64,000 nucleotides of DNA, taken from Streptomyces celluloflavus. Its GTDB lineage: Bacteria; Actinomycetota; Actinomycetes; Streptomycetales; Streptomycetaceae. The DNA is taken from positions 280,927 to 344,926 of the forward strand of contig JOEL01000012.1 in the NCBI GenBank assembly GCA_000720995.1, given 5' to 3'. Both the position numbers and the translations under genes were made by a program. Numbering within the stretch: the first letter of the stretch is position 1; each line of letters starts with the position of its first letter. Under the pieces are notes generated by a model. That model worked only from the letters and a program-made list of their open reading frames with translations, was not told the origin of the DNA and did not search any database. Below are positions 27,914-37,844 of this stretch, piece after piece.

Positions 27914-28876
27914 TCAGACCGTGAGGACGACCTTGCCGAACAGATCGCCCTCCGCCATCTTCGCGAAGCCCTCGCGCGCCCGGTCCAGCGGCAGCGTCGA
28001 GTCGATCACCGGCCGGACGCCCTTGGCGGCGCAGAAGCTGAGCAGCGACGCCAGCTCCTCCTTGCTGCCCATCGTCGAGCCGACGATCCGCAGCTCCAGG
28101 AAGAAGATCCGGTTGAGCTCGGTGCGCTCGGGGTGGAAGCCGCTGGTGGCGCCGGAGATGACGAGGGTGCCGCCGGGGCGCAGCGACCGGACGGAGTGCG
28201 ACCAGGTGGCGGCGCCGACCGTTTCGAGCACCGCGTCCACCCGGTGCGGCAGCCGCTCCCCGGTGCCGAACGCCGCCTCGGCGCCCAGCTCTTCGGCCCG
28301 GCGGCGCTTGGACTCGTCCCGGCTGGTGGCGAAGACCCGCAGCCCGGCGGCGGCGCCCAGCACGATGGCGGCGGTGGCCACCCCGCCGCCCGCGCCCTGC
28401 ACCAGGACGCTCTCCCCGGGCCGTACGCCCGCGTTGGTGAAGAGCATCCGGTACGCGGTCAGCCAGGCCGTGGGCAGGCAGGCGGCCTCCTCGAAGGTCA
28501 GCTCCTTGGGTTTGGGCAGGACGTTCCAGGAGGGCACGGTGACCTGTTCGGCGAAGCTGCCCTGGTAGCGCTCGGTGAGGATGGAGGGCTTCTCACCGGG
28601 GCCGACGCCGTGACCGGTCTGCCCGATGACGGAGTGCAGGACGACGTCGTTGCCGTCCGCGTCGGTCCCGGCGGCGTCGCAGCCGAGGATCATCGGCAGC
28701 GATTCCTCCGCGAGCCCCACCCCGCGCAGCGACCACAGGTCGTGGTGGTTGAGTGAGGCGGCCTTGACGTTGACGGTCGTCCAGCCGGGGCGTACCTCGG
28801 GAGCCGGCCGCTCCCCCAGTTCGAGCCCGTTGAGCGGCTGGTCACGGTCGATGCGGGCGGCGTAGGCAGCAAACAT
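27914..28876 (-). CDS. Zinc-binding-dehydrogenase / quinone-oxidoreductase-type MDR protein
   Basis: 320 residues. The GroES-like part (SLNHHDLWSLRGVG, ILGCDAAGTD) is followed by a Rossmann fold with VLVQGAGGGVATAAIVLG (about 155-172). It lacks the four-Cys structural zinc lobe, so it belongs to the quinone-oxidoreductase side of the MDR superfamily, using NAD(P)H. The ATG at 28876 is chosen because the family begins with a short FAAYAARIDRDQP-type stretch. The substrate cannot be predicted. Confidence 0.85.
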   Translation of the reverse strand: MFAAYAARIDRDQPLNGLELGERPAPEVRPGWTTVNVKAASLNHHDLWSLRGVGLAEESLPMILGCDAAGTDADGNDVVLHSVIGQTGHGVGPGEKPSILTERYQGSFAEQVTVPSWNVLPKPKELTFEEAACLPTAWLTAYRMLFTNAGVRPGESVLVQGAGGGVATAAIVLGAAAGLRVFATSRDESKRRRAEELGAEAAFGTGERLPHRVDAVLETVGAATWSHSVRSLRPGGTLVISGATSGFHPERTELNRIFFLELRIVGSTMGSKEELASLLSFCAAKGVRPVIDSTLPLDRAREGFAKMAEGDLFGKVVLTV

Positions 28877-29003
28877 GAGCCCAACGTAGGCCGCGGGTGC
28901 GCGCGACGGTAGCGCGCGGGCGTGTGACACGCACCGCGCCCCCGCGCCCACCGGTGGAACCGGCGCGTCCCGGCGCCCGGCGGGACCGGTGCCGGGCAGC
29001 GGA

Positions 29004-29048
29004 AAGGGCCCCGCCCGGGGTGTTCAACGCTCCCCGGGCGGGGCCCTT
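29004..29048 (-). terminator. Terminator of the malic enzyme gene
   Basis: AAGGGCCCCGCCCGGGG and its exact complement form a 17-base stem with an 11-base loop, 15 bases after the malic enzyme stop on the minus strand. Confidence 0.85.
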
Positions 29049-29063
29049 CCGGTCAGCCGGCGG

Positions 29064-30317
29064 TCAGCGGCGGGCCACCCCGTCGGCGCGCGCCGCGGCG
29101 GCCACGGCGGCGGTGACGGCCGGGGCGACGCGCTCGTCGAACGGCGAGGGGATGACCCGGTCGGCGGCGAGCTCGTCGGCGACGACCGCGGCCAGCGCCT
29201 CGGCGGCGGCGAGCTTCATGCCCTCGGTGATCCGCGAGGCGCGCACCTGGAGCGCACCGGCGAAGATGCCGGGGAAGGCCAGCACGTTGTTGATCTGGTT
29301 CGGGTAGTCGCTGCGCCCGGTGGCGACCACGGCCGCGTACTTGTGCGCGACGTCCGGGTGGATCTCCGGGGTCGGGTTGGCCATGGCGAAGATCAGCGAG
29401 TTCTTCGCCATCGACGCCACCGCCGCCTCCGCCACCGTGCCGCCGGAGACCCCGATGAAGACATCGGCACCGGCCATGGCGGCCTCCAGCGAACCGGTCA
29501 GCCCGGCCTTGTTGGTGAAGCCGGCCACCTCGCGCTTGATGTCCGTGAGGTCGTCGCGGTCCGCCGAGACGACGCCCTTGCGGTCGCAGACCGCCACATC
29601 GCCGATGCCCGCCTCGATGAGGATCCGGGCGATGGCGACACCGGCCGCCCCGGCGCCCGAGATGACGGCGCGCAGCGCGCCGAGCGGCCGCTCGGTGAGC
29701 CGGGCGGCGTTGCGCAGCGCGGCGAGGGTGACGACGGCGGTGCCGTGCTGGTCGTCGTGGAAGACCGGGATGTCCAGCCGCTCCTGGAGCCGCCGCTCGA
29801 TCTCGAAGCAGCGGGGGGCGGAGATGTCCTCCAGGTTGATCCCGCCGAAGGAGGGGGCGAGCCGGACGACGGTCTCCACGATCTCGTCGGCGTCGGTGGT
29901 GGCGAGCGCGATGGGCACCGCGTCCACCCCGCCGAACTGCTTGAAGAGGATGGCCTTGCCCTCCATCACGGGGAGGGATGCCTCCGGGCCGATGTCGCCC
30001 AGGCCGAGCACCGCGGTGCCGTCCGTGACGACGGCGACGACCTGGGACTTCCAGGTGTAGTCGTGGACCAGCTCGGGCTGCTCGGCGATGGCGCTGCACA
30101 CCTTGGCCACGCCCGGTGTGTACGCGAGGGACAGGTCGTCCGCGTCGCGGACCGGGACGGTCGCCCGGATGGCCATCTTGCCGCCGCGATGCAGCGCGAA
30201 GGCCGGATCGAAGGGCGCGTCGGGGCCGCTGTCCGGGCCCGCGCCCGACTCGGCGCCCGCGTCCGCGGCCGCGCCGGTGGTGCTGTCGCTGCGAGGATTG
30301 ACGATCTCCGCTGCCAC
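29064..30317 (-). CDS. NAD(P)-dependent malic enzyme
   Basis: 417 residues. It converts malate to pyruvate and CO2. Visible motifs: [12 protein letters not shown] (the catalytic Tyr region), [20 protein letters not shown] and [17 protein letters not shown] (catalytic Lys and metal site), [13 protein letters not shown], and the dinucleotide loop [15 protein letters not shown]. The amino end carries a Gly/Ala/Asp-rich extension of about 35 residues. The GTG start has AAGGGG eight bases before it. Location beside an amino-acid ABC transporter and near kgd matches the conserved streptomycete order. NAD versus NADP preference cannot be fixed from the sequence with certainty. Confidence 0.93.
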   Translation of the reverse strand: MAAEIVNPRSDSTTGAAADAGAESGAGPDSGPDAPFDPAFALHRGGKMAIRATVPVRDADDLSLAYTPGVAKVCSAIAEQPELVHDYTWKSQVVAVVTDGTAVLGLGDIGPEASLPVMEGKAILFKQFGGVDAVPIALATTDADEIVETVVRLAPSFGGINLEDISAPRCFEIERRLQERLDIPVFHDDQHGTAVVTLAALRNAARLTERPLGALRAVISGAGAAGVAIARILIEAGIGDVAVCDRKGVVSADRDDLTDIKREVAGFTNKAGLTGSLEAAMAGADVFIGVSGGTVAEAAVASMAKNSLIFAMANPTPEIHPDVAHKYAAVVATGRSDYPNQINNVLAFPGIFAGALQVRASRITEGMKLAAAEALAAVVADELAADRVIPSPFDERVAPAVTAAVAAAARADGVARR

Positions 30318-30847
30318 TTGTTCAACCCCTTTATTCGTAAATCAGTTGAGGGTGTGACCACTCCCTGGTCAAGGGGTGGGCGGGCACCGCGTCCGCGCCC
30401 GGCGCGGCGGTTGGCCACCGCGCGGGGGAGGTACGGACGCCGGGCGCGCCGCACACGCGCCCTGAGCCCCGGATGAGGGGTGTAACGGTCCTTTCTACCC
30501 GACGGGCGCGGGCCCCGACGAGTCGGATTCGCGACCCCACGGATCATGGTTTCGACAATAGCGGCGAACTGCACATAAGCGCAGAAGAGTCACCCCTGCT
30601 GTCCGGATGACGAGACGGCCGCGCTCCACCAGGGACTTCGCGCGCTCCCCCGCCGCCGGGTCCTCCTTGGCACACAAGGCCCGCGCGCCGCTCGAACATT
30701 CCCGTTATCCGATTTTGACCTCTTCGGCAGTCCGCATTCCGGTGTCCGGATGGCAGGATTCCCAAAATCAACCGGGGGCTCGACAGTCGAATCCGGGTGC
30801 CCCGGTCGCTGCCCGTCAGCTACTCCCTCATCAGCAGGAGGAACAGC
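30318..30847. other. Divergent promoter region between malic enzyme and ABC transporter
   Basis: 530 bases. It must hold promoters for the minus-strand malic enzyme and the plus-strand transporter. A minus-strand frame at about 30600-30680 (AKEDPAAGERAKSLVERGR) has GC-rich third positions, but lower bias further on and only a TTG start, so it is not called as a gene. No riboswitch or hairpin was recognised. Confidence 0.4.
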
Positions 30848-31822
30848 ATGACCGCACGCACCAGCCGTCGCCCGGCCGTCGGCAGGTCTCGTTCAGCCGT
30901 GGCCGCCGCGACCGCGGTCGCGGCCTCGTTGCTGCTGCTCAGCGGCTGCGGGGACCAGACCGACGCGGCGATAGCCAAGCGCGAGGCGCAGAAGAACCGG
31001 AACACCGGCGCGCCGCTCTTCAAGATGCTCCCCAAGGACATCCAGGAGAAGGGCCTGATACAGGTCGGCTCGGACATCACGTACAAGCCGGTGGAGTTCC
31101 GTACCAACGGCGCGGTCGAGGGCATCGACCCGGATCTGGCGGCCGCGCTCGGCAAGGAGCTGGGCGTCAAGCTCAACTTCAACAACGCCACCTTCGACAC
31201 CCTCATGGGCGGTCTCAAGTCCAAGCGCTACGACCTGGCGATGTCGGCGATGACCGACACCAAGGAGCGCCAGCAGGGTATCGACGGCAGCACCGGCAAG
31301 AAGATCGGTGAGGGCGTCGACTTCATCGACTACCTCAACGTCGGTGTCTCGCTCTACACGCAGAAGGGCAAGACCCAGGGGATCGACGGCTGGGAGGCGA
31401 TGTGCGGGAAGAAGATCGCGGTACAGCGCGGCACCGTCTCGCACGACCTGGCCAAGGACAAGTCGAAGGCGTGCGAGTCCGGCGGTGAGGCGGCCATCTC
31501 CATCGAGGCGTTCGACAACGACTCGGAGGCCCAGACCCGGCTGCGCACCGGCGGCGTGGACGCCGTCTCCAGCGACTATCCGGTCGCCGCGTACGCGGTG
31601 AAGATCTCCGGCAAGGGCAACGACTTCCAGGTGGTCGGCGGCGCACCGCTCAAGGCGGCGCCGTACGGCATCGCGGTCCCCAAGGACAAGCCGCAGCTGC
31701 GCGACGCCCTCAAGGCCGCCCTGGAGAACGCCATCAAGAACGGCTCCTACGCCGACGCCCTCAAGAAGTGGGACGTCAAGGACGCCGCGGTCAAGGACGT
31801 GCAGATCAACGGCGGTTCCTGA
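30848..31822 (+). CDS. Amino-acid ABC transporter substrate-binding lipoprotein
   Basis: 324 residues. A lipoprotein signal (basic head, AAATAVAASLLL core, LSGC lipobox with C34 as the lipidated Cys) leads into a family-3 solute-binding fold. It shows LIQVGSDITYKPVEF and GIDPDLAAALGKELG in lobe 1 and RTGGVDAVSSDYPVAAY near the hinge. The ATG follows AGGAGG by six bases. It heads a three-gene operon and should capture a polar or acidic amino acid outside the cell; the exact ligand is unknown. Confidence 0.92.
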   Translation: MTARTSRRPAVGRSRSAVAAATAVAASLLLLSGCGDQTDAAIAKREAQKNRNTGAPLFKMLPKDIQEKGLIQVGSDITYKPVEFRTNGAVEGIDPDLAAALGKELGVKLNFNNATFDTLMGGLKSKRYDLAMSAMTDTKERQQGIDGSTGKKIGEGVDFIDYLNVGVSLYTQKGKTQGIDGWEAMCGKKIAVQRGTVSHDLAKDKSKACESGGEAAISIEAFDNDSEAQTRLRTGGVDAVSSDYPVAAYAVKISGKGNDFQVVGGAPLKAAPYGIAVPKDKPQLRDALKAALENAIKNGSYADALKKWDVKDAAVKDVQINGGS

Positions 31823-31885
31823 ACCGCACCCGCCGTCCCCCGTTCCCTTCGCGCCACTCCCGCCGAACGCTGAAAGGCAACACCC

Positions 31886-32823
31886 GTGTCAGTTGACGTC
31901 GACAAGCCGGCCCAGCCGCCGGCGGACGCCCCGCCGTCCCCACCCGAGCCCATCAGGGCGATACCCGTCCGGCACTACGGGCGCTGGATCGCGGCGCTGG
32001 CCGTCCTCGCGGTGCTCTTCCTGCTCGTCCGCGCCTTCGCCGCCGGGAACGTCAACTGGGGCGCCATCCCGGAGTACTTGTTCAACGCGGACATCCTCAA
32101 GGGCCTGCGCAACACCCTGCTGATCACCCTGCTGTCGATGGTCATCGGCATCGTCCTCGGCGTGATCCTGGCCGTGATGCGCCAGTCCAAGAACCCGGTG
32201 ACCTCGACCGTCGCATGGTTCTACGTCTGGTTCTTCCGCGGTACGCCGGTCTACGTCCAGCTCTTCCTCTGGTTCAACCTCGGCCTGGTCTTCCAGTACA
32301 TCGACATCATGCCGATCTACAAGGACGAGTGGTCGGACTTCATGACCCCGTTCCTGTGCGCGCTGCTGGGCCTGGGGCTCAACGAGGCCGCGTACATGGC
32401 GGAGATCTGCCGGGCCGGTCTGAACGCCGTCGACGAGGGCCAGACCGAGGCGGCGCACGCGCTGGGCATGAGCCACGGCAAGACACTGCGCCGGATCATC
32501 GTGCCGCAGGCCATGCGGGTGATCGTGCCGCCGACCGGCAACGAGGTCATCAACATGCTCAAGACCTCCTCGCTGGTGATCGCCGTGCAGTACTACGACC
32601 TGCTGCAGGCCGCGCAGAACGTCGGACGCGACTCCGGTGTCGTGGTGGAGATGCTGATCCTCGCCGCCGCCTGGTACCTGATCGCCACCACCGTCCTGAG
32701 CATCGGCCAGTACTACCTGGAGCGCTACTACGCCCGCGGCTCCAGCCGCCAGCTGCCGCCCACCCCGTTCCAGCGCCTCAAGGCGAAGCTGTCCGGCGGC
32801 CCGAACCGCGCCGGAGGTGCCGC

Positions 32824-32827
<4 letters not shown>
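31886..32827 (+). CDS. Amino-acid ABC transporter permease (HisM/GltK type)
   Basis: 313 residues. A Pro-rich cytoplasmic head is followed by about six membrane helices and the EAA loop [20 protein letters not shown], which contacts the ATPase. There is a single permease gene, so a homodimer is expected. The GTG start has AAAGG upstream, and the stop overlaps the ATPase start (ATGA). Role: the membrane channel of the amino-acid importer formed with its two neighbours. Confidence 0.93.
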
Positions 32828-33627
<800 letters not shown>

Positions 33628-33660
33628 ACGCCGCGCCCGCTTCCCCCGTGCCCGACCGGA

Positions 33661-33699
33661 AAGGCGGTACGCGGCCCGCGCGGGGCCCCGTACCGCCTT
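33661..33699 (+). terminator. Terminator of the amino-acid ABC operon
   Basis: AAGGCGGTACG pairs exactly with CGTACCGCCTT; the 17-base loop can fold again through GGCCCGCG/CGGGGCC. It lies 34 bases after the ATPase stop. Confidence 0.7.
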
Positions 33700-33761
33700 C
33701 GTCCGTACCCGGCGGCGTCAGCCGGCCGCGCCGTCTCCCGTCGCCGTCGCGCCGGCTCGGC

Positions 33762-34166
33762 TCACTTCAGTGCCAGCACCAGCGCGTCCGACGGCGAGCT
33801 CCACACCGTCCGCGCCTCGCCGAAACCGGCGTCGCGCAGCGCCTGGGCGTGCCACGCGGCGGAGGGGGTGTCGCCGTCCGCGTGCTCACCGTAGATCTCG
33901 AAGCGCTCGGCGGTCGGCCCGGCCAACCGCGGGTCGGCGGCGGCCAGCTGCCACCAGCCGGCCCAGTCGACCGCGCCGGCCTCCTTGGCGCGGTCCATCC
34001 GCCGGTGCCGGAACTCCCGCTCCGCGGCGTTGATCCGCGGGGTGGCCTCGTCCGGCATGTGGTCGGCGTTCATGAAGACCCCGCCGCCCCGCACCAGCGC
34101 GCCGAGCTGTCCGTACAGCGTCCGCAGATCGTCGCTGTAGAGCCAGTGCAGCGCGGTGGCGGTCAG
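33762..34166 (-). pseudogene. C-terminal half of class I SAM methyltransferase split by the integrative element
   Basis: Reads TATALHWLYSDDLRTLYGQL and onward to WSSPSDALVLALK, the second half of a class I methyltransferase. The first half (SAM-binding loop LDLACGTGTISDRL) is at 43216-43578. Joining the halves at the shared GGTCAG gives 762 bases with no frame change, ending in codons for DAVLT followed by ATALHW. In the present state this half has no native start; frames entering it from the element would begin with unrelated residues. Confidence 0.9.
34161..34166. other. attL core of the integrative element
   Basis: GGTCAG with chromosomal GCGCGGTGGC on its left and element sequence GAACTCCCCTAAAAC on its right. 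The element side is one arm of the symmetric attP. Confidence 0.85.
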
Positions 34167-34213
34167 GAACTCCCCTAAAACGCACATGTGTGCGGAAGTG
34201 GAGTTCACGCAAG

Positions 34214-35803
34214 ATGGACCACATGATCACGAGTGAGTACGACGGGTGCGGAAAGTGCCTGGTGGGGGTGCGTCGCCTCTCTCGCAAGTCGGATTCGACC
34301 AACAGCCCTGAGAAGCAGTTGAACCAGGTACTCAGCGCGGTTGAGGCGGTAGGCGGGCACGTCATCGCGTGGGCAGACGACTGGGAGGTCTCGGGCGCCA
34401 CGGACCCGGTGACGCGCCCGAAGCTGGGCCCGTGGCTGCGGGACGAGATGGGGCCGTACGACGGTATCGCCGGCTCTGCCGTGGACCGGATCGGCCGCAA
34501 TCAGCGCGACGTGCTGAACACGGCGTACCTGGTCCATGAGTCCGGCCGCCTGCTCATCACCCACGGACACGACGGGCCGTGGAACCTGGACGACCCCGCC
34601 GACGAGATGCGGCTGTCCATGGAATCCTTCGGCGCTCAGATGGAGCTGCGCGCGATCCAGAAGCGCAACCGCGACGAGACGAAGCGGGCGCGCGCCGCGG
34701 GGCAGCCGAAGCAAAAGAACCGCTACGGGTACCGGTTCGTTCGGCTCATCCCCACCGGCAACGTGGATCACGTGGAGCTGGACCCCGTGGCGTCTCTCAT
34801 TCTCCGGGACGTGGCGGAACGCATCCTCGCCGACGAGACCGGCACGATAACCGTGCACACCGAGGCTGCACGCCTCAACCGCGCGGGCGTGCTGTCGCCC
34901 TCCGATCACCGAGCCGTGATGTACGGGCGCAAGCCCAAAGGGACGCTGTGGAACGCCAAGGCCCTGAAGCGGATGCTGGTCAGCGAGGCATCGTTGGGTT
35001 ACCTGATGCACGACGAGCGACCCGTCATCGGTCCGGACGGTCACGCCGTTCGGATCGCTGATCCGCTGTGGGACCGCGCCACCCGCGATGCGCTGATCCG
35101 GAAGACAGCCCCGAAGCAGACGACAAAGCGTGCCCCCAAGGGCGTTCGCCTGCTCTCCGGGCTCGCGTTCTGCGGCGCTTGCGGGCAACGGCTCTACATG
35201 GTGGCCCGCACAGGCCAGAACCCGTCCTACGGCTGCACAGCGCGCACACGCGGTGTCCCGTCGTCAGCCAAGTGCAAGCCTGCTCCGACCATGTCCGTCC
35301 CCCTGCTGGACAAAGAGGTGACGGATTGGTTCCTCGCCGAGTACGGGAGCCACCAGGTCGTGCGAAAGGAATTCGACCCGGGAACGGGGTACGCCGCTCG
35401 AATCGCCGAGATCGAAGCGGACCGTACGCGCCTGCGCGGAGACCGTCAGGCGGGGTTGTACGAGTCCGAGGCGGATACGGAGTGGTACCGGACCGAGTAC
35501 GCCCGGATGACGCGGGAAATCGAGGAGTTGGAGCAACTCCCCGAACGTCCGGCGGGTATGCGATGGGTGCCGCTCGGCCGGACCATCGAGGACGACTGGA
35601 ATGCAGCCCCCGATGACGCAGCCCGCAGGGAGACTCTGACCGAATTCGACGTACGGGTAACTCTCCACCCCCGGGGCGCCAAGCACCGCGTCCGTAGGAC
35701 CGGGATCCATCCGGAGCAGCGTGCGGCGGACCATAGGGCAGTGCAAGAACGCGCGGAGCTTTCCGCGTTGGCAGCCCTGGAGGACGACGAAGAAGCCGCA
35801 TAG
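34214..35803 (+). CDS. Large serine integrase
   Basis: About 529 residues. The resolvase domain has the catalytic Ser in VRRLSRKSDSTN and the motif SAVDRIGRNQRDVLN. A recombinase domain follows, then a zinc ribbon (FCGACGQRLY, later YGCTAR and KCKP). The last part is a coiled-coil region (IEADRTRLRGDRQ, ARMTREIEELEQL). This is the architecture of phage-type integrases that join attP and attB without host factors. The start is chosen at ATG 34214 with GGAG upstream; 34190 and 34223 are possible. It lies next to attL, as usual. No excision partner (directionality factor) was recognised nearby. Confidence 0.93.
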   Translation: MDHMITSEYDGCGKCLVGVRRLSRKSDSTNSPEKQLNQVLSAVEAVGGHVIAWADDWEVSGATDPVTRPKLGPWLRDEMGPYDGIAGSAVDRIGRNQRDVLNTAYLVHESGRLLITHGHDGPWNLDDPADEMRLSMESFGAQMELRAIQKRNRDETKRARAAGQPKQKNRYGYRFVRLIPTGNVDHVELDPVASLILRDVAERILADETGTITVHTEAARLNRAGVLSPSDHRAVMYGRKPKGTLWNAKALKRMLVSEASLGYLMHDERPVIGPDGHAVRIADPLWDRATRDALIRKTAPKQTTKRAPKGVRLLSGLAFCGACGQRLYMVARTGQNPSYGCTARTRGVPSSAKCKPAPTMSVPLLDKEVTDWFLAEYGSHQVVRKEFDPGTGYAARIAEIEADRTRLRGDRQAGLYESEADTEWYRTEYARMTREIEELEQLPERPAGMRWVPLGRTIEDDWNAAPDDAARRETLTEFDVRVTLHPRGAKHRVRRTGIHPEQRAADHRAVQERAELSALAALEDDEEAA

Positions 35804-35824
35804 CCGTCCCTAAAAGCCGACCAA

Positions 35825-35855
35825 AGCCCCGGTGAGGGAGATCCTCACCGGGGCT
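35825..35855 (+). terminator. Integrase terminator
   Basis: AGCCCCGGTGAGG pairs exactly with CCTCACCGGGGCT around a 5-base loop, 22 bases after the integrase stop. Confidence 0.85.
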
Positions 35856-35951
35856 CTCCCGTGCCCGCAGGCAGGCCTACGGGCCGTTCTGCGTCCGCTC
35901 ACCGACTCTGCCCCGGGCCGGGGTTGCCCTACAGCGGAGCGAGGAGTGTTG

Positions 35952-36597
35952 GAGTGACGGTTTACACCACTTTTTTAGAACACGTAGAAAAAATAAGAGA
36001 GAAGAGAAACCGGGCCACTGTTCAGCACAACGCCACTGGACGCCGCCAGGCGACCCTTGCTCTCCCCAACAAGTAGAGGGGGAAAACAGCCCTGAGGCCG
36101 AGACCGTGAACACCGTCGCCGAGCTACTCCCCGAGCGGGTGCCTGCCCTCGTGTGAGCCTCGAACCGCCCCGGTTGGTCCCGCGACCTGCCGAGGCTTCG
36201 CACGTCCGCAGCGAGGCGACCAGCGGGCGGATGCATGACGGTATGACAGTTAGAAGGTTTCTTTTGATTACACATAAAAAATAAGAGAGAAAACCAAACC
36301 GGCATCCAAACCGTCATCCCGTCATGGGGCGGCCGGGAATCTGGTGGTCCCCACAGCAGAGTGAGGGACCGTACGGAGTCGCCGAGCCTGCCGCCGAACT
36401 GGTGCCCGCCACGTAACACCCGTGACAGCCCCGGTAGGTCCCCGTGACCGCCGGGGCTGCCCCATGTCCGCAGACGGCTGCACGGCGGGGCTACAGCGGC
36501 CGGACCATGACGGAATGACGGTTCTACCTACTTTTTCGAATGCACATAGAAAACTTAAGGGAAAACCAAACCGGCATCCGAACCGTCATTCCGTCAT
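35952..36597. repeat. Three degenerate ~275-base repeats with AT-rich cores and TGACGG iterons
   Basis: Each unit has an AT-rich core of 50-60 bases (sharing ACACATA, AAAA, TAAG and AACCGGCATCC) framed by TGACGG-type iterons. In unit 3 the 18-base arms ATGACGGAATGACGGTTC (36507-36524) and its complement (36580-36597) match perfectly. Unit 2 (36234 to 36326) is near perfect, and unit 1 (from about 35955) has lost its right arm. Sequence between cores is also repeated (GCCGAGC, TGTCCGCAG and others). The layout resembles iteron-flanked replication origins of satellites. Protein-coding frames here lack coding bias. Confidence 0.7.
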
Positions 36598-36619
36598 GCT
36601 TCCCACTCCGACCCCGGTG

Positions 36620-36720
36620 CCGGGAATTCTTTGCTCCTTATCCCACAGTGAGGGAGCAACCGCAACACCGGACGGTCCACCGAGGCACCGGGAATTCGTT
36701 GCTCCTTACTACACAGTGAG
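36620..36720. repeat. Two 33-base direct repeats with short hairpins
   Basis: 36620-36652 and 36688-36720 share CCGGGAATTC, TTGCTCCTTA and CACAGTGAG (29 of 33 identical), 68 bases apart. The first can fold TTGCTCC with GGAGCAA. A weaker relative is seen at about 36334-36370. They may be packaging or replication signals; this is undetermined. Confidence 0.65.
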
Positions 36721-36851
36721 AGCGGGTTACCGCGCACCCCACCAGCCCGAAACCGGCGGACTGAGTGCCCGACTCTCGGAATGACGTTGCCCGTGCACCA
36801 CGCGCCCTCGCGTTACTCGGGGGTGGCCGCTGGGGTCGTGTGGCAGCGCGC

Positions 36852-36921
36852 GGGGACTGCACTGCCCATGAGTAACCGCCCCACTTGGGGCGCCGCTTCG
36901 GGGGTGGGTGGTGCAGTCCCC
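36852..36921. other. Nested hairpin before the tRNA-like gene
   Basis: GGGGACTGCA at 36852-36861 and its complement at 36912-36921 enclose 50 bases that contain a second palindrome, CGCCCCA-CT-TGGGGCG. No coding frame explains it. Confidence 0.5.
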
Positions 36922-36962
36922 ACGATGCCCGGACCGGCCCTGGTCGGCGAGGGCAGCCATCA

Positions 36963-37036
36963 GCCCGTCTAGCCCAATGGCAAGAGGCACAGCGCTTAGA
37001 CCGCTGGTGTTCCCGGTTCGAGTCCGGGGGCGGGCA
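36963..37036 (+). tRNA. tRNA-like gene, anticodon UAG, class I (short variable loop)
   Basis: 74 bases fold as a full cloverleaf. Acceptor GCCCGTC/GGCGGGC (7 pairs, one wobble), a 3-pair D stem with GG in the loop, a perfect anticodon stem CAGCG/CGCTG with loop CTTAGAC, a 5-base variable loop, and a perfect T stem CCCGG/CCGGG with TTCGAGT. The discriminator is A and no CCA is encoded. The anticodon (36997-36999) reads TAG, which would decode CUA (Leu), but the short variable loop is not that of a normal bacterial tRNA-Leu. The amino acid is therefore uncertain. Confidence 0.75.
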
Positions 37037-37235
37037 CGCAACGGCGAAGCGCAATCTGATCCGCGTGACGGGCTTCTAGGAAGTTGTCATCTTCGCTGGG
37101 TTGCGACTGATGACGAACGCCAGGACGACGAGCAACCACATGCCCTTGGGCACGCTGCCCATGGATACAGGCATGTTGCTTATCCGGACGCTCGACCTCG
37201 GAGACCAGGCCGACAACAACAAGAGGGGGCACATC

Positions 37236-37580
37236 ATGCGCTGTATCGACTGTCCGGATCCCGCAACGCACCGGGGACGCTGCAAGAGCCACTACGACGC
37301 GTTCGAGGGTCGGGCCGGTGTCCGTACCCGGCGTGTACGGGGCCGGCGCCGTGCGAGGCGGTATGACGCTGCGGAACGGCTTTGTCAGCGGCTTCGGGCA
37401 TGGGGGCACGGGTGGTGTGACTGGTGCCTAAAGGACTTCTCCGTTGCCCTGCTGGAGGTGGATCACGTGCGCCCGCTGTCCTTCGGTGGCGAGGACATAG
37501 ACAGCAATGTTCAGGTGTTGTGCCGGGGGTGCCATCGGTTGAAGACGGGGACGGAGTTCGGGGCCGCTCGCACGGCATGA
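37236..37580 (+). CDS. HNH endonuclease family protein
   Basis: 114 residues. The HNH core is WCDWCLKDFSVALLEVDHVR (Cys pair and catalytic DH), then NVQVLCRGCHRLKTG (N and the second Cys pair). An amino-terminal Cys motif (MRCIDCPDPATHRGRC) and an Arg-rich linker precede it. The ATG follows GAGGGGG by six bases. HNH enzymes next to terminase genes help phage DNA packaging; here it is about 1.6 kb upstream of the small terminase. Confidence 0.9.
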   Translation: MRCIDCPDPATHRGRCKSHYDAFEGRAGVRTRRVRGRRRARRYDAAERLCQRLRAWGHGWCDWCLKDFSVALLEVDHVRPLSFGGEDIDSNVQVLCRGCHRLKTGTEFGAARTA

Positions 37581-37613
37581 GGTGCGACGCTGAACGGCCC
37601 CGAAAACACCCAG

Positions 37614-37805
37614 TCAACGGCTCTGCTGGTTTCGTTGGTTGCGCTCTTTGCGGCGCTCGGCACGGTCACGCTGTCGTGCTTCAAGGAGTGCGCGGCGGTC
37701 ACGGCTGTTCTGGGGCCAGGTGATGCGCCAGAACACGAGCCCGCCTGAGACGACTACTACGGACAGTACCGCCCACCACGGGGCGTTCTCCGGCAGCTTG
37801 AACAC
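37614..37805 (-). CDS. Small single-pass membrane protein of unknown function
   Basis: 63 residues. One hydrophobic helix (WWAVLSVVVVSGGLVFW, about 10-26) is followed by a strongly basic cytoplasmic tail (RDRAERRKERNQRNQ). GTG start with GGAAGG upstream. The gene lies 40 bases past the stop of the longer minus-strand membrane protein and may be co-transcribed. The size and shape fit a superinfection-exclusion or membrane-anchor peptide, but no family was recognised. Confidence 0.5.
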   Translation of the reverse strand: MFKLPENAPWWAVLSVVVVSGGLVFWRITWPQNSRDRRALLEARQRDRAERRKERNQRNQQSR

Positions 37806-37844
37806 GACTGTTGACCTTCCGACCTTGCAGGGTCGGCGGGCTGT

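Noticed and set aside
30495-30677. Short minus-strand frame in the malic enzyme/ABC intergenic region
   Set aside because: First part has GC-rich third positions, but the remainder does not, only a TTG start is available, and no family was recognised.
35860-36800. Short plus- and minus-strand frames within the repeat array
   Set aside because: They follow the repeat units, lack ribosome sites and coding bias, and do not keep frame between copies.
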